Source: Bacteroidetes bacterium 43-16 (GTDB taxonomy: Bacteria; Bacteroidota; Bacteroidia; Chitinophagales; Chitinophagaceae). Taken from it: 64,000 bases of DNA. A program made the translations under genes and the position numbers. Where the stretch lies: contig MKTB01000010.1 of NCBI GenBank assembly GCA_001897525.1, forward strand, positions 276,794-340,793, read 5' to 3'. Positions 45,906 through 54,743 of this stretch are shown here, piece by piece; within the stretch, counting starts at the first letter, position 1, and the number at the start of each line of letters is the position of its first letter. Below the pieces are notes generated by a model. It had not been told where the DNA came from. It saw only the letters and a program-made list of their open reading frames with translations, and searched no databases.

Positions 45906-45924
45906 AGGGATTTACGTAAACCCT
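45906..45924. promoter_or_regulatory. Palindrome between module-1 genes
   Basis: AGGGATTTACGTAAACCCT is a nearly perfect inverted repeat (one mismatched pair) centred on ACGT, 16 bases before the 126-residue gene. It is a candidate binding site for the adjacent LytTR protein. No copy was found in the second module's intergenic region. Confidence 0.45.
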
Positions 45925-45939
45925 ATAAACTAAAACACT

Positions 45940-46320
45940 ATGTCAAAAACACTAACACCTGAGGATGTTGAAGCAGAAATTACGACTCTCTATGCTCTAT
46001 CCGACAGTGCGCTATTACTTGAAGCCGATGCTGTCGCCTTAGATTTTCCCGCGTGGCTGAAGGGCAAGTTTGACCTTACCTCTGATCAAATCGATTATCT
46101 GGATACTTACTCAGAAGGCGTAAAGAAATTCTATGGTCATATCTTCGCGGCTGCATTTATTACACGCTCACCTATAATCTTTCCCGCGATACCAGATAGA
46201 TCCACTCCGAGGAGAATCAAAGAAACCCGTGCGAATTTATTTGGCAGTGTCAGCTATGATGACGGTAGCCAGGAACTGACCGGAACCGTTGAGGTCAACA
46301 TCGAGTTTGCCCTTCTATAA
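45940..46320 (+). CDS. Small protein of unknown function, paired with LytTR module 1
   Basis: A 126-residue acidic protein. Its first half (TLYALSDSALLLEADAVALD, then FDLTSDQIDYLDTYSEG) is clearly related to the 130-residue protein at 47549, while the second half differs except for a short terminal strand (TGTVEVNIEFAL). No signal peptide or Cys is present. The pattern of a Leu-rich helix, an acidic loop and a variable tail recalls a leader followed by a cargo portion, but no modification enzyme is adjacent. It is divergent from its LytTR gene. Function unknown. Confidence 0.65.
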   Translation: MSKTLTPEDVEAEITTLYALSDSALLLEADAVALDFPAWLKGKFDLTSDQIDYLDTYSEGVKKFYGHIFAAAFITRSPIIFPAIPDRSTPRRIKETRANLFGSVSYDDGSQELTGTVEVNIEFALL

Positions 46321-46357
46321 TATTTCAAACAGCAGTAAGGTTTACTCCGCCTTACTG

Positions 46358-47380
46358 CTAACGATCTATCCAATTTTTAAAGTCCTGCACCCTGTGTACT
46401 GATACCGTCCTAATTTTGGTCCACTCCTTAGCCGTCAACGTATCTATCCTGGAATACTCCTGCCTCAGTGTAACCAGCAGATTCCTGTCTGAATAGTTCT
46501 GATACGAACCGACAACATCAATACTCAGAATACACTGTCTATTTATCCTAAAAAATTTTGAAGGATCCAATATGAGGATTAGATCCTCCAGCTTGATATC
46601 ATACATATAACATTCGTTGAGCGTATCAACTCCTTTCATCCTTAAGAACACAGTCCGCTGGTAAATAAAGATCATCGCCACATCGTCTTTCCTTACCGGT
46701 ATACTCAGCTTTGCAGATTTTACGAGCAGCATTTCCCTGGGCTCAACTCTATGCGATGTTCCTGTTGCTTTAACAATCCTTAATCTATCCACCTCAGCCC
46801 CTGTGCTATTATCGTTGATGCCCAACTGGGCCATTGTACTCTCTGCAGTTGCCAAATTACCGGCAGTAAGGTCTGATTCCACATCGGGAAACAACTCCTC
46901 CCCGTTGTCGGATATCGTAATCGGCATACGCGGATTGCTGTAGAAATAATATGCCGCGTAATATAAATTCAAGATGGCGAACAGCGCTATTGAAAACGGT
47001 AACTCGTAATCAAGGTATCCGGAAGCAACAAGATCCTGTCCAAAAGAAACGAAATACAGGAATACCAGAAAGAAGGTAAGGATGGAGACGCCCAATACAC
47101 CAAACGTAAACTGCAGTAACGCTCTTCGCCAAATATCGCTGTACCAGCTATGTCTATTATCCAAGGCAATAGAGATCCGCTTGATGGCAAGCGCCGCGAT
47201 CAGCGCTATTACGTAATTGATAAGTAACGTAGGGTAATAGGTCCAATCCAGAAAAGCCTGAAAAGTTTTTATGTCCGGGTTACCCATCATCACGATGAAA
47301 TGCGAAGCCAGCAGACAGGCTATGCCGCGGAACAGTGAATCTTTGTATACAATTGGTGTACTTCCCTTTTTGCTCTTCAT
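46358..47380 (-). CDS. Membrane-bound LytTR transcription regulator (module 2)
   Basis: 340 residues, with the same plan as the product at 45007. Four N-terminal membrane segments (for example IACLLASHFIVMMG, ALIAALAIKRISIAL, LTFFLVFLYFVSFG) are followed by a linker of ~100 residues. The C-terminal LytTR domain has VAMIFIYQRTVFLRMKG, LEDLILILDPSKFFRINRQ and YSDRNLLVTLRQEYS. The shared FFRINRQ and paired divergent small gene show that the modules are paralogous. Its N-terminus faces the gene at 47549, with a 168-base AT-rich promoter region between them. Confidence 0.8.
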   Translation of the reverse strand: MKSKKGSTPIVYKDSLFRGIACLLASHFIVMMGNPDIKTFQAFLDWTYYPTLLINYVIALIAALAIKRISIALDNRHSWYSDIWRRALLQFTFGVLGVSILTFFLVFLYFVSFGQDLVASGYLDYELPFSIALFAILNLYYAAYYFYSNPRMPITISDNGEELFPDVESDLTAGNLATAESTMAQLGINDNSTGAEVDRLRIVKATGTSHRVEPREMLLVKSAKLSIPVRKDDVAMIFIYQRTVFLRMKGVDTLNECYMYDIKLEDLILILDPSKFFRINRQCILSIDVVGSYQNYSDRNLLVTLRQEYSRIDTLTAKEWTKIRTVSVHRVQDFKNWIDR

Positions 47381-47548
47381 TAATCCTCCTAAAAAGAATA
47401 ATTAAATAGACATTATAAATATATAATATATTTCTCTTATATTAGAATTGTTTTTGAGTTTTAATCCAATATTCGAGTGCAAGTGTTTTCATTTTCAGTT
47501 TGGCACAGGAGTATTATCAATTATTAAATCACTAAAACAAAACAGATT

Positions 47549-47941
47549 ATGGAAAAGGTTGCATTTAGCCCTGCGGGCTTTAAACAATTGGAAACCCAAT
47601 TATACACACTAGATGACACTGCATTACTTGTAGAAGCCAATGCCGTATTATCAGATTATGTTGACTGGGCCAGTAATCACATTATTTTAAGCTTAGATCA
47701 GGTTGCCTATCTGGAAGGTCTGGACCCGCTGTTTATATCTTCGCTTGCCAACAATGCTTCGATTGCATTTCGAAACCGACTACCTCTGAATCTGATTCTG
47801 CCTGAGAACTACAGTGTAGCAGAAAAAGACAAACGTGGTAAATGGTTTCTGGATGCGAGCACCATTGCTGCCAGCAATATACCGGGGAGTTCGATTCAAG
47901 CGACGGGCGAGCTCATCTATGAGTTTGAAATAGAAGCGTAA
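47549..47941 (+). CDS. Small protein of unknown function, paired with LytTR module 2
   Basis: A 130-residue paralogue of the protein at 45940. Shared positions include QLYTLDDTALLVEANAVLSDY, LSLDQVAYLEGL and the terminal GELIYEFEIEA. The middle (SLANNASIAFRNRLPLNLILP) differs. The sigma factor gene starts 13 bases after its stop, so the two may be co-transcribed, which could tie the LytTR signal to expression of the SusCD operon. No domain is recognised. Confidence 0.65.
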   Translation: MEKVAFSPAGFKQLETQLYTLDDTALLVEANAVLSDYVDWASNHIILSLDQVAYLEGLDPLFISSLANNASIAFRNRLPLNLILPENYSVAEKDKRGKWFLDASTIAASNIPGSSIQATGELIYEFEIEA

Positions 47942-47953
47942 AATTGCAATGAG

Positions 47954-48538
47954 ATGGTGCGGAACAGAAAAGAAAAATACGACGAGATTGAAATGCTCTT
48001 TAAGTTACAGGAGGGAGACAAAAAAGCTTATGGCCAACTGTTTCTATCCCACTACTCCAGTCTGTGTCTTTTCGCAGAACCTTATGTAGGTGAAGAGAGT
48101 GCTGAGGACGTGGTTGAGGATGTATTTTTAAAATTATTACAGTCTGATTTTTCCTTTAACGATTCTGCCCATCTCAAAGCTTTTCTTTACCGTTCGGTAA
48201 AGAATGGCTGCCTTGACCTGATTAAAACTACCGTTCGGCAGAGTGAGCGGCAATTTGCCTATGCCCATGAAGCCGACGAGCATGAACCTGGCTACGTCAC
48301 TCACATTATCCAGACCGAAGCCATACGCCTATTGCATCAGGCCGTAAATAGTCTGCCCAGCCAAACAGCGGAGGTGCTAAAGCTCACCTACCTCGAAGGT
48401 ATGAGCAATCAGGAAGCAGCCGATGAATTGCATGTTTCCATCAATACGATCAAAACACAAAAGCAGCGTGGGCTGAGTAAGCTCCGGCAGATCCTTCCAA
48501 AGGATCAACTTCAAGTCCTGCTATTATTATTTTTCTAA
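47954..48538 (+). CDS. ECF RNA polymerase sigma factor (sigma-70 family)
   Basis: 194 residues. Region 2 is visible as AYGQLFLSHYSSLCLFAEPYVG and VVEDVFLKLL. Region 4 carries a helix-turn-helix: TAEVLKLTYLEGMSNQEAADEL followed by VSINTIKTQKQRGLSKLR. This is the Bacteroidota SusCD-linked type. It is normally held inactive by the FecR-like anti-sigma factor encoded 68 bases downstream. It should direct transcription of the SusC/SusD/TlpA genes when the receptor is occupied. Confidence 0.92.
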   Translation: MVRNRKEKYDEIEMLFKLQEGDKKAYGQLFLSHYSSLCLFAEPYVGEESAEDVVEDVFLKLLQSDFSFNDSAHLKAFLYRSVKNGCLDLIKTTVRQSERQFAYAHEADEHEPGYVTHIIQTEAIRLLHQAVNSLPSQTAEVLKLTYLEGMSNQEAADELHVSINTIKTQKQRGLSKLRQILPKDQLQVLLLLFF

Positions 48539-48605
48539 TTTTTTACAATCCTTGTCACCCGTTTCTCATTCGGCGTCGTTTTATCCATAACTAGAACGCC
48601 AATTT

Positions 48606-49751
48606 ATGGAGTACAACCAAGAAAAGAATGCCATACAGGTAGGAGAACTTGTTGCTAAAGAAATACAAGGCCTGCTATCGGAGGAGGAGTCTGCGATTTT
48701 AAACAATTGGAAAAACCAATCCGTGGAGAATCAGGAAGCCTATGCATCTCTATACACACAAAAAGAAAAGCTGCTTGCACGCCTCAACCGGTACGATGCT
48801 CCAAAAGCATTGGAAAGGGTACTTGCTAGGCACAGAAAAAATACAGGCGCAAAACGTATACGAACCTATTGGTATGCGGCAGCCTCTATCCTCGTTCTAT
48901 TCACTACCGGTCTATTCTATTACTTAAACACGACCAAAACGATCCCGACGGAACTCGTTTCCGCGTATGGAGATGATGTACAACCCGGAGGGAACAATGC
49001 CTACATCACGCTGTCAGACGGTCAACGCATTGAGCTTGACAGTATGCAGTCCGGTGTAATAACTCTGGACGGTAAACATACCTATGCTGATGGAACCGAG
49101 ATTCATTCTAGTTCAGGCTCCGAAAATGCAACAATTCACACACCGGTCGGTGGAGAATACCAGCTCCAATTACCTGACGGTACCAAAGCCTGGCTAAATG
49201 CCGCCTCTTCCCTATCCTATCCGGTAAGGTTCACTGGAAACGAAAGGAAGATTGCAATCACGGGAGAAGTTTACCTGGAAGTATCTCCCAACAAAGCCAA
49301 ACCGTTTATTGTAGAATCTGAGGGACAGCAGATCGAAGTCCTCGGAACCGAATTTAATGTACGTCATTATGGTACACAAACCATTACGACGTTACTTCAA
49401 GGAAAGATAGCATTGACGAATGAAAAGGCAAATAAGCGATCCGTACTTATTCCAGGTCAACAAGCTATGGTCAGTGTGGAAGCTACTAAAATACAAACCG
49501 TAGATCCACACAATTACATCGCCTGGAAAGACGGTTTTATTCTGGTACAGAATGCAAACCTCGATCAGGTGTGCGAAGAGCTGGAGCGCTGGTATGGCGT
49601 TAAGTTCTTCCAGTCCGATGGTTTCCATAACAAAGAGCGTGCATTCATCAGTTTTGACCGCAACGTCCTTCTATCTACCGTACTGCTATCACTAGAGAAA
49701 ACTTACGGGGTACAGTTTTCCGTCAAGGGAAAGGAGGTCTATGTAAAGTAA
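48606..49751 (+). CDS. FecR-family anti-sigma regulator
   Basis: 381 residues. The cytoplasmic N-terminal ~80 (ELVAKEIQGLLSEEESAILNNW) would bind the sigma factor. One membrane helix is near 88-105 (YWYAAASILVLFTTGLFYYL). The periplasmic FecR domain has TIHTPVGGEYQLQLPDGTKAWL and GEVYLEVSPNKAKPF, and a C-terminal STN-like domain lies near 290-381. It passes a signal from the SusC plug/STN region at the outer membrane to the cytoplasmic sigma factor. The gene lies between the sigma and SusC genes, as in classic Fec-type systems. Confidence 0.92.
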   Translation: MEYNQEKNAIQVGELVAKEIQGLLSEEESAILNNWKNQSVENQEAYASLYTQKEKLLARLNRYDAPKALERVLARHRKNTGAKRIRTYWYAAASILVLFTTGLFYYLNTTKTIPTELVSAYGDDVQPGGNNAYITLSDGQRIELDSMQSGVITLDGKHTYADGTEIHSSSGSENATIHTPVGGEYQLQLPDGTKAWLNAASSLSYPVRFTGNERKIAITGEVYLEVSPNKAKPFIVESEGQQIEVLGTEFNVRHYGTQTITTLLQGKIALTNEKANKRSVLIPGQQAMVSVEATKIQTVDPHNYIAWKDGFILVQNANLDQVCEELERWYGVKFFQSDGFHNKERAFISFDRNVLLSTVLLSLEKTYGVQFSVKGKEVYVK

Positions 49752-49788
49752 GCAGATTTTTATCGTTGTTTATTCCGGCAAATAAGAA

Positions 49789-49816
49789 GCCGCCGCTATT
49801 ACCAGATAGCGACGGC
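49789..49816 (+). promoter_or_regulatory. Hairpin between fecR and susC
   Basis: GCCGCCGCTA pairs with TAGCGACGGC (9 of 10, the exception a possible G-U in RNA) around an 8-base loop. No T run follows. It may be an attenuator or an mRNA-processing/stability hairpin that sets FecR to SusC ratios. Confidence 0.4.
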
Positions 49817-49873
49817 CGATGTCGGATAACAAAATATTGATTGACAAATTAACTAACCGACAAAACAAATGTA

Positions 49874-52800
49874 ATGAAATACAGCATTTATAACAATGGT
49901 ATCGATAAAATACCAATCAGGTGCCATATCATGCGATTATTAGCCTTTTATCTGTTTATGATCAGCACCGGCACATTTGCAACCTTTAAAGGGCAGCAGG
50001 TCACTTTAAATTTTACCAATGCGTCCTTTCAGCAAGTTGCCCTGTCCATACAAAAGCAGACACGATACTCCTTTGCCATTAATAACCGATTTCTCGAAAT
50101 TGCTAAGCCGGTAACTGTAAAAGTGAAGGATGCAGAACTGGAAGCCGTATTGCAGGATATCTTCCAAAACCAACCGTTTACCTATACCGTAAAAGATAGG
50201 GTAATTACTTTAGTAGAAAAGCCTAAACACACAACAACAGCCTCCACATCACCCGTAAGGCAACAGTCCATTACGGGCCGAGTTATTGATAGCCTGGGCA
50301 ACCCTATACAAAACACTTCCGTTACTGTGAAAGGTACATCCATAAGATCTTTGACGAATAAGGAAGGATACTTTAGTATTGCGGCTTCCCAGGGTGAGCT
50401 TCTGGAGCTAAAGATTCTTGGTTATCAACCACAAGAAGTTGTTGTATCCAGTCCATTGCCAGATATCAAGCTTCAAATTAACCAACATGGAATAAGTGAA
50501 GTTTTGGTTGTCAATACGGGCTTTCAGTCGGTACCTAAAGAAAGAGCTACAGGATCCTTTTCCATTGTCAGTAATGAATTATTTAATCAGCAGGTCGGGA
50601 CGGACATCATATCACGTTTACCGAATGTTGCTAACAGTTTAGTCGTGGATCAGAGTAAGCGTGGCGGCCAACTTATGGTTAGAGGGCTTAGCACGATCAG
50701 TGGACCTAAAGATCCTCTGATAATTCTGGATAATTTCCCCTATGAAGGTGATCTTGAAAATATTAATCCGAACATTGTTGAGAATATAACTATCTTAAAG
50801 GATGCCTCAGCATCAAGTATATGGGGTGCAAGAGCTGCCAATGGGGTAATCGTTATTACTACCAAAAAGGGAGTGTTTAACCAAACTACAAGATTAGAAT
50901 TCAATTCCAATTTGACGATAAGCGAAGTTCCAGATTTAAGTTATATCCGCCAGATGTCTGCATCAGATTTTATAGATATTGAGCAAGAATTATTTAAAAA
51001 AGGTTTCTACAGAAGTAGGTTAACTTCGAGAAACAGACTTGTTGTAAGTCCAGTGGTAAACTATCTTGATAGAGTAAGCAAAGGTTTAATGACACAGGAA
51101 GAGGGAGACCTTGCTATTGATGCACTACGCAATATTGATGTGAGGACACAGCTTGAACAATATATGTACAAACCAGCTGTGAAACAGCAATATTTTCTAA
51201 GTGCACAAGGAGGAAGTGAGACATTTTCATGGTTATCATCGATTGGATACGATCATAATAAAGAAACTCTCGGCGAAGGTTATGATCGTTTCAATGCGAG
51301 ATTTCAGAATACCTACAAACCAATTCGCAACCTTTCTGTGCTAACAAATCTTTATTATACGCAAACAGGCAGTTCCTCTGGAAGGCTTGGTTATAGTAAT
51401 ATTGCTCCTCTATTCCCATACACGCAAATTGCTGATGAAGAAGGAAATGCCATGGCGGTACCAAAAAACTTTAACCAAAGTTATTTAGAGACTCTTGGTA
51501 ATGGCAAATTGTTGGATTGGAAGTATTACCCACTTACTGACTGGAAACATCAAACCTCCAAATCAACAACTTCAAATTTTCTATCAAATATTATACTGAA
51601 GTACAAAATTATAGAAGGTTTCGGTGCATCTGTCGACTACCAGTTTGAAAGGCAAAGCGAAACATCAACCGGGCTAGCGGATGAAAATAGCTTTACAGCT
51701 CGTGATTACGTAAACCGTTTTTCGCAGATAGTCAATGGGAATGTGGTATATATTGTGCCAAATGGCGGCATTCTTGACAAAAGTTCAAACATTATGAATG
51801 TCAATAATTTACGAGGCCAACTCAGCTTTGATAGGACTTACGGCTTGCATAATATAAATGCTATTGCTGGCGCTGAAATGCGATCAACGAAAGTTGATGG
51901 TAACAATGTTAGATATTACGGCTATAACAGCAATAATTTAACCACCGGATTGGTAGACTTCACTAAACCATATCCTAGCATCATTAATGGCGGCAATCAG
52001 ACAGTTTTTAATGGAAATTCTTTACGGCAAACTGACAGGCGCTTCTTATCACAATACGCGAATGCAGCCTATACCTTCGACAATAAATATATTATTTCAG
52101 GCAGTTTAAGAAGGGATGGCAGCAACCTTTTTGGATTAAAGACAAATGACCAGTGGAATCCATTTTGGTCAGCAGGAGTTTCGTGGAAACTCTTTAATGA
52201 AGAATTTTACAAATCACAGCTCATTCCCTATCTGAATGTTCGTGCTACTTACGGATTTAGCGGAAATGTGGACCCCGCTATGGTGGCTGTCAATACCATT
52301 AGATATTTACCGTTGATCTCCCCATACACCAATAATAGGATTGCTCTATTTAATAATTATTACAATCCAGAATTACAATGGGAGACATCAAAGATGTTAA
52401 ACATTGCATTCGATTTTAATACTAAAAATGATCGCCTGTCCGGTACATTTGAATACTTTAGAAAGCATGGGATCAATCTCTTCGGCATGTCGCAAATAGA
52501 TTATACTGCCGGTGTCGACCCTTGGATCGTTCGAAATGTTGCCAGTATGAAAGGTGATGGCTTTGACATTGAACTCAAAAGTTTAAATATCAATCAATTA
52601 TTTAAATGGAATACTATCCTTAACCTTTCTTTTTATAAAGATAAAATTCAAGAGTATAACGTTGAGCGAAGCATGGCCAATGCCTACATAAGCAACAATG
52701 TACCTCCCATATCTGGTGTAAAAGATCATGCAGTATATTCCATATATGGATACAAGTGGGCTGGATTAGATCCTGAAACCGGTGAAGCGCGGGGTTACTT

Positions 52801-53362
52801 AAATGGGGAAGTAAGCAACGACTATACAACTATAATAGGTACCGGAACCCGCGTAGAGGACCTTCAATATTTTGGATCGGCGATACCTACCAAGTTCGGG
52901 TCAATGATCAACACATTTTCCTACAAAAATCTAAGCCTGAATATTGGCTTAACATATAAGTTCGGCTATGCGTTTAGAAGGAATACACTTAATTACACAA
53001 ATCTATTCAATAGTTGGCAAGGACATTCAGACTATGCGTTGAGGTGGCAGACCCCAGGTGATGAACGGACAACAAATGTTCCAGCCAATACTTATACTAC
53101 AAATGCTAATAGAGATTTATTTTATGAGGGTACGGAAATAATGGTCGAAAAAGGTGATCATATTAGGTTACAGTATATTAACATGACATACACTCTACGG
53201 CACGTCCGTTACCTTAAGGCGCTTCAAGTATATCTTAATGCAAGCAATTTAGGAGTAGTATGGCGCGCCAATAAGTTAGGCATAGATCCGGACTTTAATT
53301 ATCCTCTGAATAGTTTCATAGTGCCGAAAAATTATGCATTGGGAATAAAAGCACAGTTTTAA
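49874..53362 (+). CDS. SusC/RagA-family TonB-dependent receptor with STN signalling domain
   Basis: 1162 residues. The N-terminal region has an STN secretin-like domain (~45-115: VTLNFTNASFQQVALSIQKQ). A carboxypeptidase-regulatory-like domain follows (~128-195: SITGRVIDSLGNPIQNTSV). The plug contains QLMVRGLSTISGPKDPLIIL, ILKDASASSIWGARAANGV and IVITTKKG. The ~900-residue C-terminus is a 22-strand barrel ending in ALGIKAQF. The STN domain plus the upstream sigma/FecR genes show a surface-signalling receptor. With the downstream SusD it imports a glycan, peptide or other large solute in a TonB-dependent way. The substrate is unknown because no degradative enzyme is adjacent. Confidence 0.94.
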   Translation: MKYSIYNNGIDKIPIRCHIMRLLAFYLFMISTGTFATFKGQQVTLNFTNASFQQVALSIQKQTRYSFAINNRFLEIAKPVTVKVKDAELEAVLQDIFQNQPFTYTVKDRVITLVEKPKHTTTASTSPVRQQSITGRVIDSLGNPIQNTSVTVKGTSIRSLTNKEGYFSIAASQGELLELKILGYQPQEVVVSSPLPDIKLQINQHGISEVLVVNTGFQSVPKERATGSFSIVSNELFNQQVGTDIISRLPNVANSLVVDQSKRGGQLMVRGLSTISGPKDPLIILDNFPYEGDLENINPNIVENITILKDASASSIWGARAANGVIVITTKKGVFNQTTRLEFNSNLTISEVPDLSYIRQMSASDFIDIEQELFKKGFYRSRLTSRNRLVVSPVVNYLDRVSKGLMTQEEGDLAIDALRNIDVRTQLEQYMYKPAVKQQYFLSAQGGSETFSWLSSIGYDHNKETLGEGYDRFNARFQNTYKPIRNLSVLTNLYYTQTGSSSGRLGYSNIAPLFPYTQIADEEGNAMAVPKNFNQSYLETLGNGKLLDWKYYPLTDWKHQTSKSTTSNFLSNIILKYKIIEGFGASVDYQFERQSETSTGLADENSFTARDYVNRFSQIVNGNVVYIVPNGGILDKSSNIMNVNNLRGQLSFDRTYGLHNINAIAGAEMRSTKVDGNNVRYYGYNSNNLTTGLVDFTKPYPSIINGGNQTVFNGNSLRQTDRRFLSQYANAAYTFDNKYIISGSLRRDGSNLFGLKTNDQWNPFWSAGVSWKLFNEEFYKSQLIPYLNVRATYGFSGNVDPAMVAVNTIRYLPLISPYTNNRIALFNNYYNPELQWETSKMLNIAFDFNTKNDRLSGTFEYFRKHGINLFGMSQIDYTAGVDPWIVRNVASMKGDGFDIELKSLNINQLFKWNTILNLSFYKDKIQEYNVERSMANAYISNNVPPISGVKDHAVYSIYGYKWAGLDPETGEARGYLNGEVSNDYTTIIGTGTRVEDLQYFGSAIPTKFGSMINTFSYKNLSLNIGLTYKFGYAFRRNTLNYTNLFNSWQGHSDYALRWQTPGDERTTNVPANTYTTNANRDLFYEGTEIMVEKGDHIRLQYINMTYTLRHVRYLKALQVYLNASNLGVVWRANKLGIDPDFNYPLNSFIVPKNYALGIKAQF

Positions 53363-53373
53363 AAACTACAATT

Positions 53374-54741
53374 ATGAAAAAAACTATAATCACTATTTCA
53401 ATTCTATTGAGCAGTTATTTGATAATCGGATGCGAAGATTTTCTAGATGAGAAAGCCGACAAGCAGCTAGCTGTACCCAATACTATTCAAGACCTCAAAG
53501 CACTCTTATATAATGACGACATGTATTCTACCTATGCCTCTTCTGGAGAAATCAGTAGTGACGATCTATATCTAACAGATGAAGATCTTAACAGCATTTA
53601 TTTTGAGAGTGATAAAAGGCTCTACACTTGGCAACCTGATTTTGTGTCGAAAGATATTTCCGAGCAAGGTAATAATTGGCTGGATTGCTATAAAGCAATT
53701 TATGTTTGTAATTCTATACTCGAATCGATTGATAACTTCAACTTGTCCGGCATAGAAGCTAACGAACTTAAAGGACAAGCTTTAGTTATGAGAGCAGCAA
53801 GGTATCTCGACGGTTTACAAATTTGGGCGCCGGTGTACAACGCAACAACTGCAGAATCGGATATGGGTATGGTCATTAGGCTAGACCCGGATTTAAATAT
53901 TCCATCAATAAGATCATCCGTTAAGCAAACTTATGATCAAATCTTCAATGACATAACAACAGCAATACCATTATTATCTTCAACCAGTGCAGGTCCCAAT
54001 ATACCGACGAAGGCTTCAGCCTATGGTTTACTTGCCCGTGCATATCTTATCATAGGTGAATATGAAAAAGCTTTGCTTATGGCGAAGTCTGCTCTAGAAA
54101 TTAAATCTGCGCTTATCGATTTTAATACACTTAATCCGGAAGACGATTTCCCTATTCGAGGTACAAAGTTCTACGCTCCAGAAGAATTAATTTTCCTAAC
54201 ATCAACATTTCCACATGGCTTCAACATATCTCCTGAAATGCTGAAAGTAACCCCATCTTTGTATAATAGCTTTGAAGAAGGTGATCTCCGTAAATCGATT
54301 TATTTTAAAGAAAACTCAGATGGAACATTCTTGTTTCGAGGTTATCATAACGACTGGGGATTTTTAACCGGAATTACGACAGCTGAAATGCACTTAATCG
54401 TTTCAGAATGCTATGCTCGATTAGATGATTTAGAGAGTTCTGCCGGTGCATATAATACATTGGCTGAAAAAAGGTGGAACGCTGACATTTTTACCCCAAT
54501 TGCTTTTGGCAACAAAACACAAGCCTTGAATGCTATAGTAAAGGAGAGACGGAGAGAATTGGCTTTTAGAGGGCTTCGCTGGACCGATATTAAACGCCTT
54601 AATAGGGATGGTTGGAATATTATCCAAACAAGGACAGTTAATGGCTATGAATTTAACCTCCCACCTAATGATAAAAAATATGCTATAGCTCTTCCTGAAG
54701 ATATCATAGCAATATCTCGAATTAAACAAAACCCAAGATAG
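53374..54741 (+). CDS. SusD/RagB-family nutrient-binding lipoprotein
   Basis: 455 residues with a lipoprotein signal (LLSSYLIIGC, lipid Cys about residue 20) followed by EDFLDEK, the usual SusD opening. TPR-like helices (LKGQALVMRAARYLDGLQIW, ASAYGLLARAYLIIGEYEKAL) and the C-terminal ERRRELAFRGLRWTDIKRL segment are characteristic. It caps the SusC barrel at the cell surface and binds the ligand. It follows susC by 12 bases and precedes the thioredoxin-like gene by three. Confidence 0.93.
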   Translation: MKKTIITISILLSSYLIIGCEDFLDEKADKQLAVPNTIQDLKALLYNDDMYSTYASSGEISSDDLYLTDEDLNSIYFESDKRLYTWQPDFVSKDISEQGNNWLDCYKAIYVCNSILESIDNFNLSGIEANELKGQALVMRAARYLDGLQIWAPVYNATTAESDMGMVIRLDPDLNIPSIRSSVKQTYDQIFNDITTAIPLLSSTSAGPNIPTKASAYGLLARAYLIIGEYEKALLMAKSALEIKSALIDFNTLNPEDDFPIRGTKFYAPEELIFLTSTFPHGFNISPEMLKVTPSLYNSFEEGDLRKSIYFKENSDGTFLFRGYHNDWGFLTGITTAEMHLIVSECYARLDDLESSAGAYNTLAEKRWNADIFTPIAFGNKTQALNAIVKERRRELAFRGLRWTDIKRLNRDGWNIIQTRTVNGYEFNLPPNDKKYAIALPEDIIAISRIKQNPR

Positions 54742-54743
54742 AG

